From positions 1 through 12,633 of the forward strand of contig CAWUIH010000047.1 of assembly GCA_963922495.1 (NCBI GenBank): a stretch of 12,633 bases of DNA, given 5' to 3'. The stretch is from CAWUIH01 sp963922495 (GTDB lineage: Bacteria; Pseudomonadota; Gammaproteobacteria; Coxiellales; Coxiellaceae). Both the position numbers and the translations under genes were made by a program. The notes under the pieces are model-generated. The model was not told where the DNA came from, searched no databases, and saw nothing but the letters and a program-made list of their open reading frames with translations. How positions within the stretch are numbered: the stretch's first letter is position 1; each line of letters opens with the position of its first letter. Below are positions 7,401 to 12,633 of the stretch, in pieces.

Positions 7401-8789
7401 AAAGGCCGCTGTATTAAACTGCGGGGATATCGTATTGAATTGAATGCCATTGAAGTGACACTGTGCCGCCACCCGGCGGTGAAATGCTGTGGGGTGGTCA
7501 TGAAGCAAAACGCACCACAACCCCCGTTTTTATCTGCTTATTTACAACACCATCCTCAGACAACACCGTTGCGTGTATCGGTACTTCGCGAGCATTTACT
7601 CGACTATTTACCGGATTACATGATACCGAAACAATTTTTCGTCGTTGATGCACTTCCCCGGTTACCGAGTGGAAAATTAGATCGACAGGCGCTTGATCGC
7701 AGCAACGCGGTGTTGTTAGAGGCCACTGTACAAAAACCCTTAGAACCCAGAACATCGGTGGAGTCCGTCGTACACGCCATCTGGGTTGCTGCATTTAATC
7801 GTCACCATATTGGTATTCGAGACGATTTTTTTAATTTAGGGGGCGACTCGCTGTTAGCGATGCAAATCATTTCAGAAATACAAAAACATTTTACCGTACC
7901 CATCGGCATGCACGCTTTGTTCAAACACGGTTCCATTGAAAGTTTATCCACATTTATCCAAGAGCAATTGCCCTTTCAAGCGCATTCCAAAAACGTCACA
8001 CCCGTCCATAAAAATACGCATATCATCACATTGCAAAAATCCGGTCAGCAACCGCCCCTTTTTTTAATTCACCCCATCGGTGGCGGTATATTTTGGTTTC
8101 GTTTATTTCCGCGCTACTTGTCGGATCGACCGCTGTATGCCATACAAGACCCAGGTTTGAATACGGGTGAATTATTGTTTGATCGCTTGGAACAGATGGC
8201 GAATTATTACATTCAAAGTATACGCCGCGTTCAGCCGTTGCCACCTTATTACATCGCAGGCGCCTCCTTTGGCAGCACCTTGGCAATAGAGATAGCACGG
8301 CAATTTAACGAAAGCGGTTGTGCGGTTAAATTTATTGGTCTTTTGGATGGGTGGGCTTATTATCCACGTCTGACGACAAATCAAAAACAATTTTTGCAGC
8401 TGATGGAAGCACAGAATAAAAAACTCCGAGTAGAAAATCACGACCTCATCGGTCCTGTTGATGATAAATTTCTGGAGTCGTTACAATTACACCGGCAGCA
8501 ATTATTGATGCATTACACGCTCCCGGTGTTAGAGGACTCCTTGACGCTATTCAAAGCGTCGCAACTCACTCATGCCTTTCATTACCACGCAGCCGCTAAT
8601 TGGTGGGATGCTTGTTCCACACAACCCATTGTGGTGCATCAGGTACCAGGTGATCACGAAACCATGTTTTACGAACCGAACGTGGCCTCTCTATGCCATG
8701 CGTTAACCATCCATTTGAATCGTACTAACATTGCGAATAGTGATACATACCTACGCTCCACTAGAGAACGCCATACACCACTTTCTTGA
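4470..8789 (+). CDS. Single-module NRPS: formyltransferase - half condensation - adenylation - carrier - thioesterase
   Basis: This 1439-residue synthetase should activate one amino acid, formylate it and release it. Residues 1-180 are a methionyl-tRNA formyltransferase-like domain: NYHDSPLPHYAG with Asn92 and His94, and Asp130 in DTGD, spaced exactly as Asn106/His108/Asp144 of E. coli Fmt; about 190-285 is a linker like the Fmt C-terminal domain. Residues about 320-565 match only the C-terminal lobe of a condensation domain; no HHxxxDG motif exists. The adenylation domain (about 585-1075) has A3 LYTSGSTGQPKG (728-739), A4 FDASVWE, A5 NLYGLTETT, and Lys1069 in LPSGKLDR. Pocket residues read D-A-W-Q-V-C-L-I-D-K (775, 776, 779, 818, 842, 844, 868, 876, 877, 1069), closest in my memory to glutamine codes. 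The carrier Ser is Ser1127 (LGGDSL). The type I thioesterase has Ser1266 (GASFG), Asp1293 and His1396. A7 reads TQD for TGD, and Gly979 replaces the usual A8 hinge Asp. Formylation at the start recalls gramicidin LgrA. TTG start. The product is cytoplasmic and needs a phosphopantetheinyl transferase from elsewhere. Confidence 0.9.
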   Translation: MCKRSCVVIGNSSLTLQCADVLLNRGYQVSALVSTYLAAETWCYQHDIPRVRSPDVLFAQGDMVACDYLFSVVNPWILDARMLSCVKKMAINYHDSPLPHYAGLCATSWAILDNQPQHGISWHHMTPQIDTGDILKQVLFPIAPNETAFSLNCQCYEHALKSFQSLVTELHTTNLTAIKQNLSQRSYFGRSSKPKYIGFISWQQTSQSIDRLCRALDFGDYANPLASAKCMINHRVFAVKGVTLRNCSSQTAPGTVLDSCSQGVLVSTGTTDILLHQLISMDGQRHPCAKLFNALGIRRRDVLPEVTAVLKAECIATVNRIANNESFWVQRLNRMAHEKNSLLPTAVRVWGEGFTDKPYTTIPERFIQITSPQDTLGENATNVANVLLAALGIFFYRMNDNRKSWFKIQTPELSPQTANGVFPLMADAVPFVISCRDDMNFGEVVAAVRQESSLVSEKHTYLSDIFLRYPCLSSCENKQIILIIMNGDKRSPSAPIPSAAIIIYLSADGTCYRIVNNMKGITNPGEQYLFDQLHDTFSSFLIHLSKNIDKPIGELSIISQHDNTLTLDQWNQTRQNMTYPSSLYQYVDSQAQRTPNKIAIEYGRERLSFHGLRQKSERVAFSLRRQGVTRNTPVALYLAPGLDTLVAILGVLKAGGAYVPIDVNCPPQRLNFILADSQPLVMLTHHSTLLRFSNRVSVRMISMRHCYDVLPLQPVSPINTPEDLAYILYTSGSTGQPKGVAVTHRAVINHMQWMASRYFPKHSERYLQKTPYYFDASVWELFMPIVTGGVCVVAPENTYRQPAQLIQLIKQYHITVLQVVPSMLHELLSDPSFSSCQSLKHVFCGGEVLSAHTARRFLKTLTAPLHNLYGLTETTIDCTAYTYQPQDTDHGASLIGKPIANTQVYVLDAQKKPVPIGKIGELYVGGDCLSRGYINRSELNAACFIQNPFTPRKDAILFKTQDIVRWHPSGNLEYIGRKGRCIKLRGYRIELNAIEVTLCRHPAVKCCGVVMKQNAPQPPFLSAYLQHHPQTTPLRVSVLREHLLDYLPDYMIPKQFFVVDALPRLPSGKLDRQALDRSNAVLLEATVQKPLEPRTSVESVVHAIWVAAFNRHHIGIRDDFFNLGGDSLLAMQIISEIQKHFTVPIGMHALFKHGSIESLSTFIQEQLPFQAHSKNVTPVHKNTHIITLQKSGQQPPLFLIHPIGGGIFWFRLFPRYLSDRPLYAIQDPGLNTGELLFDRLEQMANYYIQSIRRVQPLPPYYIAGASFGSTLAIEIARQFNESGCAVKFIGLLDGWAYYPRLTTNQKQFLQLMEAQNKKLRVENHDLIGPVDDKFLESLQLHRQQLLMHYTLPVLEDSLTLFKASQLTHAFHYHAAANWWDACSTQPIVVHQVPGDHETMFYEPNVASLCHALTIHLNRTNIANSDTYLRSTRERHTPLS

Positions 8790-8797
8790 CACAGACA

Positions 8798-8825
8798 CGC
8801 ATTGACTCATAAAAGTTGACACTAC
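8798..8825 (+). repeat. Left terminal inverted repeat of the insertion sequence
   Basis: It pairs with 10469-10497. The shared core is ATTGACTCAT (8801-8810), preceded by CG and followed after nine bases by CACTAC (8820-8825). The motif TTGAC occurs twice inside (8803 and 8816). Confidence 0.75.
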
Positions 8826-8893
8826 TTGAAGGTTGTTGCCTTATATAAAATCACACTACTTTAAATATGAAACGTGATTGTTGAGGTAACTTT

Positions 8894-10423
8894 ATGGACA
8901 AACCGATGAGCCGAAATGCTCGGAAAGAACTTCTTAATACTTTGCGAGATAAATATCAATCCAGTGATTGGGCCACAAAAAACAAAATTCTTGATGGTTT
9001 TGTGATCGCAACAAATTATGAACGGAAATATGCTTGTAGGTTATTAAATGCTAAACAAACAACTGTAAAAAAAACACCAAACAAACGCGGCAAACCTGTT
9101 TATTATGATGCTGCTGTTAAACACGTATTAGAAATAGCTTGGCATGCGAGTAATCAAATTTGCTCTAAACGAATCGTTCCTTTTCTCCCTCAATTAATTG
9201 ACTCTTTGGTAAGACATGGTCACCTACAGCTCACTGATGAAGTCAAATCCAAAGTGCTCTCGGTGAGTCCAGCAACCTTTGACCGTTTATTGAAAAAAGA
9301 GAGAGTAAAGATCTATGGTGGTCAATCGTCGACTCAACCGGGTTCCTTATTGAAAAATAACATACCCGTTAGAACGTTTACTGACTGGGATGAAGAGCAG
9401 CCTGGATTCTTTGAAATGGACCTAGTTGCTCATTGCGGTGATGCCGTAAAAGGCGTATTTTTGAATACGCTGGTTATGACAGATATCGTAACGACTTGGA
9501 CGGAATGTATTGCTCTTATCAGAAAAAGTGCAGATGATGTGATTCTTGGCTTAGAAACGGCTAGCCAACTACTGCCTTTTAGCATTTTGGGTTGTGATGT
9601 TGACAACGGGTCAGAATTTATCAACTATGATGTTTTGGAGTACTGTAAAAAAAATGAGATCACGTTTACGCGTTCAAGAGCCTACAAAAAGAATGATCAA
9701 GCGCATGTTGAAGAAAAAAATGGCTCTATCGTTCGAAGACTCATAGGCTATGATCGCTATGAAACAGAAGCAGCTTGGGAAGCAATGTGTCAGCTCTATT
9801 CCGTATTACGATTGTACATAAACTTTTATCAACCGACGTTAAAGTTACTTAAGAAAAAACGCGTTGGTTCTCGAACAATTAAAAGCTATGAAAAGGCAAA
9901 AACCCCGTACCAACGCGTCTTAGAGAGCAATCATATTGCGCAAGCTATTAAGGATCAATTAACGAATCAATTCCTTAAATTAGATCCAATGATTTTAAAA
10001 GAGAACATAAAACGGTTACAGGATCAACTTTGGAAACAGGCTTGGGAAGGTGTGATAGAACCGGTGGTAGACGAATTGGCGGTTGATTTAGGAAATAACC
10101 CGAAACTGGAGGAATCCAGTGAACCGAGACGTTATCGTAAAACTAAGAAAGCTTCACGTAAACGTGATTGGCGAACACGCAAAGATCCCTTTGAAGGCGC
10201 ACAAAAATTTATAGAGCTAGAACTGCAATTGAATGCGAATACTTCTGCTAAAGAAATATTAAATAAGTTAATGAAAAAATATCCCCACCAGTTCTGTATG
10301 GGTCATTTAAGAACATTGCAACGAAGGATAAGCGCGTTAAGAGCACAACAAAATGCTCGTGAACAAAAATATCAAAAGCTAATGGTAGATAAAAAACTAA
10401 TGACAACCTGCTCCATTAGATAA
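8894..10423 (+). CDS. Transposase, rve/DDE integrase-core family
   Basis: The 509-residue protein has a basic N-terminal helical region (about 1-130; likely DNA-binding), then an integrase core with Asp176 (FFEMDLVAHCG), Asp237 (DVDNGSEF) and Glu273 (AHVEEKNG). Asp237 and Glu273 are separated by 35 residues, the classic D,D-35-E spacing of retroviral-type integrases. The C-terminal third is lysine/arginine-rich (RRYRKTKKASRKRDWRTRK, about 413-431), as in nucleic-acid-binding tails. GAGG (8883-8886) is seven bases before ATG 8894. All catalytic residues and the full length are present, so it is likely functional. It is the only gene in the insertion sequence. The AT-rich codon use contrasts with the neighbouring NRPS. 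Confidence 0.9.
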   Translation: MDKPMSRNARKELLNTLRDKYQSSDWATKNKILDGFVIATNYERKYACRLLNAKQTTVKKTPNKRGKPVYYDAAVKHVLEIAWHASNQICSKRIVPFLPQLIDSLVRHGHLQLTDEVKSKVLSVSPATFDRLLKKERVKIYGGQSSTQPGSLLKNNIPVRTFTDWDEEQPGFFEMDLVAHCGDAVKGVFLNTLVMTDIVTTWTECIALIRKSADDVILGLETASQLLPFSILGCDVDNGSEFINYDVLEYCKKNEITFTRSRAYKKNDQAHVEEKNGSIVRRLIGYDRYETEAAWEAMCQLYSVLRLYINFYQPTLKLLKKKRVGSRTIKSYEKAKTPYQRVLESNHIAQAIKDQLTNQFLKLDPMILKENIKRLQDQLWKQAWEGVIEPVVDELAVDLGNNPKLEESSEPRRYRKTKKASRKRDWRTRKDPFEGAQKFIELELQLNANTSAKEILNKLMKKYPHQFCMGHLRTLQRRISALRAQQNAREQKYQKLMVDKKLMTTCSIR

Positions 10424-10468
10424 TGAGGTTATATCGTGTGATTTATTGTGAATCAGTGACAACTATAG

Positions 10469-10497
10469 GTAGTGTTTTTTTTAAATGAGTCAATACG
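10469..10497 (-). repeat. Right terminal inverted repeat of the insertion sequence
   Basis: Read on the minus strand it gives CG, one base, ATTGACTCAT, ten mostly A bases and CACTAC, matching the left end except in the middle spacer and one gap. It ends 88 bases before the histidine kinase start. Confidence 0.75.
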
Positions 10498-10511
10498 AGC
10501 TGCAAAGATAA

Positions 10512-10541
10512 TTGTCGCTCAACATCGCACATTCTGATAAA
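10512..10541 (+). promoter_or_regulatory. Weak candidate promoter for the histidine kinase
   Basis: TTGTCG (10512-10517) and GATAAA (10536-10541), 18 bases apart, match consensus at four of six positions each. They lie outside the insertion sequence, so the kinase may keep its own promoter. The surrounding AT-rich sequence makes chance matches common. Confidence 0.25.
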
Positions 10542-10585
10542 ATAATCTATATTAATATTGCATAGAAGGTAGTACGAGTCAGACC

Positions 10586-12247
10586 ATGAAACAGTGGCAT
10601 TTTCCTGCCTTACCGTGTGGGCTGGACAAAAGAGTACACCGTAGTGACAGTCGTCGGAACAGTGGCATGGACTTAGTAACCGGAATACGCAACCCTATTA
10701 TCGTATTGACACCGACGCTTAGTATTCGGGATATTAACACCGCTGCCAGCGTGTTGTTCGATCAACGCAAAGAAATATTACTCAACACTCCGTTTTCTGA
10801 TCTCAATTTGGGAACGCAGCTGACTCACCTATTGGAGGAGATTATTTCCGATTCCCCCTCATCCGCTGTGTTGGATGCCGTACTGGTGACTCACCGAGAT
10901 CACCAAACAATTTCGTGGTCGATTTTACCTTCTTATGATACCCAAGGTTTGTACGGATTGATACTATTGGGTCACCCAATGGCCACTCACGAAGCGTTTA
11001 CGACACCGAGTCAGCAAGTTATTGCGCTGAGTAATGAACTCACGGGTCAGCGCTTATCTGGTAGAAAAAGTACGATCGACTACATTAATCACATTTATCG
11101 GTATATGGAAACATTGATCGCAAAAATACCGTCGAGTGTTTATTGGATGAATCGGCATGGAATTTACCTGGGATGTAACGATAATATGGCCAAGTTGTTT
11201 CATTTAAAAAATCGGGAAGAGATTATCGGACAAACGTATGAAGATTTGTATGATCCCAAATCCGCTGCAGCTTACAGAAAAGCCGATACGGAGGTTATGG
11301 AAACAGGTCGGTCAATCACGTTAGAAGAGCCATTGTACTACCCAGACGGACACCAAGAAGTTTATTTGTCGAGTAAAGTGCCACTACTCAACGATAAAAA
11401 AGAAGTGATCGGGATACTCGGTATCTCGACAGACATTACGGAACGCAAGGCCTTAGAAGAAAAACTGCGCGTCACCCAAACCAGAGAATCTCGATTTAAA
11501 GCCATCGCTGCATTGGGCAGTATGGTTGCCCATGAAATGCGCACACCGTTGGCATCACTGAACGCCAGTGTACACGGTATTCAATATTATTTGCCAAAGC
11601 TGATTGCGGGCTATGAGAAATCCCTGGATGATGGCACCGTGCAACCGATCCCTAAGGATCGCTTAATGGCGTTAAAAAAATCGGTCGGGTATATGGATCA
11701 GTCGGTTAGACATATTCAAGGAACGATTCGTTTTATTTTGACAGATCTGAGTGAGACTGAACAAACCAATATTCTGTCACAGAATCTGAATACGTTTTCA
11801 CTGAAATCAGCGATTGACGAAGCGTTGGATATGTATCACTTCGATATTGGCCAGGAAAAGTTAATTACTGTAAAACATATTGATGATGTGGCTGTGCTGG
11901 GTGATTATCAAGTATTCATTCATATCCTTCATAATTTATTAAATAATGCCTTGCACTTTATCGCAGCAGTGCAACAGGGGTGCATTACGCTCTGGAGCCG
12001 CCAAGAAAAGGGTCTGATGCATTTATATTTTAAAGATACTGCTAAAGGGATACCTCGTGATGAATTACCACATATTTTTGATGCGTTTTATACCACAAAA
12101 GAAAAGTCTGCTGGCAGCATTGGCATGGGTCTCTATTTTTGTAAAACGGTACTGAATCGCATGGGTGGATCCATGACATGTAAGTCCGTGTATGGAAAAT
12201 ACACGTGTTTTGAAATTGTGCTGAAGACGCAAAACCGACGTCATTGA
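10586..12247 (+). CDS. Soluble PAS-PAS sensor histidine kinase (CqsS/LqsS-like H-box)
   Basis: The 553-residue protein has no membrane segment and should sense a cytoplasmic signal. Residues about 28-130 look like a degenerate PAS domain (IIVLTPTLSIRDINTAASVL); about 175-290 is a clear PAS/PAC (SSVYWMNRHGIYLGCNDNMA through GILGISTDITERKALEEKL). The dimerisation/phosphoacceptor region has His316 in ALGSMVAHEMRTPLASLNAS, followed by GIQYYLPKLIAGY, the H-box style of the CqsS/LqsS quorum-sensing kinases. The ATPase domain shows the N box (HNLLNNALHF, about 448-457), G1 (DTAKGIP, about 485, with DNGxGI partly changed), F box (IFDAFYTTK) and G2 (GSIGMGLYF, about 510-518). It has no receiver domain, so a separate partner is needed; the regulator at 2845-3876 fits. 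The ribosome site before 10586 is poor, and ATG 10667 (MDLVTGIRNP) is an alternative start. It follows the insertion sequence. Confidence 0.85.
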   Translation: MKQWHFPALPCGLDKRVHRSDSRRNSGMDLVTGIRNPIIVLTPTLSIRDINTAASVLFDQRKEILLNTPFSDLNLGTQLTHLLEEIISDSPSSAVLDAVLVTHRDHQTISWSILPSYDTQGLYGLILLGHPMATHEAFTTPSQQVIALSNELTGQRLSGRKSTIDYINHIYRYMETLIAKIPSSVYWMNRHGIYLGCNDNMAKLFHLKNREEIIGQTYEDLYDPKSAAAYRKADTEVMETGRSITLEEPLYYPDGHQEVYLSSKVPLLNDKKEVIGILGISTDITERKALEEKLRVTQTRESRFKAIAALGSMVAHEMRTPLASLNASVHGIQYYLPKLIAGYEKSLDDGTVQPIPKDRLMALKKSVGYMDQSVRHIQGTIRFILTDLSETEQTNILSQNLNTFSLKSAIDEALDMYHFDIGQEKLITVKHIDDVAVLGDYQVFIHILHNLLNNALHFIAAVQQGCITLWSRQEKGLMHLYFKDTAKGIPRDELPHIFDAFYTTKEKSAGSIGMGLYFCKTVLNRMGGSMTCKSVYGKYTCFEIVLKTQNRRH

Positions 12248-12526
12248 CTGCATAAGAAATGTTTTATAACTGCAAACGGTTACTGGCTACTTTGGATGAC
12301 ACAACGTCCATGCAATTTGAAAAACGCTTTCTCTTGAAAAATGTATTTACTTTTCCAGAACACCTCTGGATTTAATTACTGCATTGTTGCTTGACGCTAC
12401 AATATAAGCTTCCGATTTGATTAATAAATTATTAACTTTTGCAATGTGACTTTACAATTAGATCGGGAGAAATTTCTTATAAAAAAGTAATAAATTTAAT
12501 CGAATAACCCGAGTTTTGGGTTTTCA
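12248..12526. other. AT-rich non-coding stretch after the histidine kinase
   Basis: I see no gene and no convincing terminator directly after the kinase stop. A small hairpin (AACCC 12506-12510 against GGGTT 12518-12522, followed by TT) lies near the far end and is too weak to call a terminator with confidence. Confidence 0.5.
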
Positions 12527-12633
12527 TGTCAGTTGAGGTTCTGAATTTCCAAGTAATTTAATGGCTGACATTTTTAATTGAGTTCAGTAATCTAAATTGG
12601 CCCCACTTATGCAATTTATTTTGGCCCCACCAG
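12527..12633. mobile_element. Probable end of a second mobile element (IS21-like end pattern), running off the window
   Basis: TTGGCCCCAC occurs twice (12597-12606 and 12621-12630) with a 24-base period, close to the window edge. Outside these, ATGTCAG (12526-12532) and CTGACAT (12565-12571) form a seven-base inverted repeat. Several spaced copies of a short motif just inside an end beginning TG are typical of IS21-family elements, where they bind the transposase. The body of the element would lie to the right and cannot be seen. Confidence 0.35.

Larger units (their letters stand above)
8798..10497 (+). mobile_element. Insertion sequence (~1.7 kb) with rve-type DDE transposase
   Basis: The element is bounded by imperfect inverted repeats of about 28 bases and contains one transposase gene reading rightward. 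It is visibly more AT-rich than the NRPS. The left end lies eight bases after the NRPS stop codon, so the NRPS reading frame is intact but its original downstream sequence, including any terminator or coupled gene, is displaced. I could not find a target-site duplication in the immediate flanks, which leaves the exact outer ends uncertain by a few bases. The family resembles IS481/ISNCY-like rve elements; I do not name it further. Confidence 0.8.

Noticed and set aside
6142..7794. Several open frames of 60-116 codons antisense or in other frames inside the NRPS
   Set aside because: They lie wholly inside strongly conserved NRPS domains, have no ribosome sites and no recognisable motifs.
8789..8800. 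Target-site duplication around the insertion sequence
   Set aside because: Flanks ACAGACACGC and ACGAGCTGCA share no convincing direct repeat; the matching CG next to each end is inverted, so part of the terminal repeat instead.
12468..12477. AGAAATTTCT palindrome after the kinase
   Set aside because: Short AT palindromes are expected by chance in such AT-rich sequence.
1..12633. CRISPR array, tRNA or rRNA genes
   Set aside because: No regularly spaced direct repeats and no tRNA- or rRNA-like conserved segments were seen by eye.

Overview
The window reads as an accessory region of a gammaproteobacterium, most likely a Legionella/Coxiella-type (Legionellales-like) or related host-associated lineage. 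This is an inference from three things: a CqsS/LqsS-style histidine kinase, a large LqsR-like response regulator, and moderate, slightly AT-rich base composition with insertion-sequence material. No rRNA, tRNA, CRISPR array or housekeeping gene is present to anchor the taxonomy.

Layout. Positions 333-1550 (+) encode an S66 (LD-carboxypeptidase/MccF) family protein whose nucleophile position holds Cys instead of Ser. Positions 1602-2840 look like a small regulatory switch: a tiny (possibly frameshifted) ORF, a leftward 77-residue small protein, and a rightward XRE/S24-type repressor with a degenerate protease site. Between the last two lies a strong leftward promoter covered by an inverted repeat. 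Positions 2845-3876 (-) encode a response regulator with its own good promoter. A 593-base intergenic stretch (3877-4469) holds hairpins, very small ORFs and a candidate promoter for the next gene. Positions 4470-8789 (+) encode a 1439-residue single-module NRPS: formyltransferase, half condensation domain, adenylation, carrier, thioesterase. A ~1.7 kb insertion sequence (8798-10497) with an rve-type DDE transposase sits 8 bases after the NRPS stop. Positions 10586-12247 (+) encode a soluble PAS histidine kinase. The right edge (12527-12633) carries repeats that look like the end of a second mobile element.

How it may work together (inference). The NRPS has what it needs to activate one amino acid (pocket residues resemble glutamine-type codes), formylate it on the carrier and release it, giving a small formylated amino-acid product. 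A kinase and a regulator of the quorum-sensing-like LqsS/LqsR type flank it, so the island may couple synthesis and sensing of a small NRPS-made signal. The S66-like protein could act on a related amide or peptide. No transporter or phosphopantetheinyl transferase is visible here. The insertion sequence now separates the NRPS from the kinase and may have changed transcription between them.
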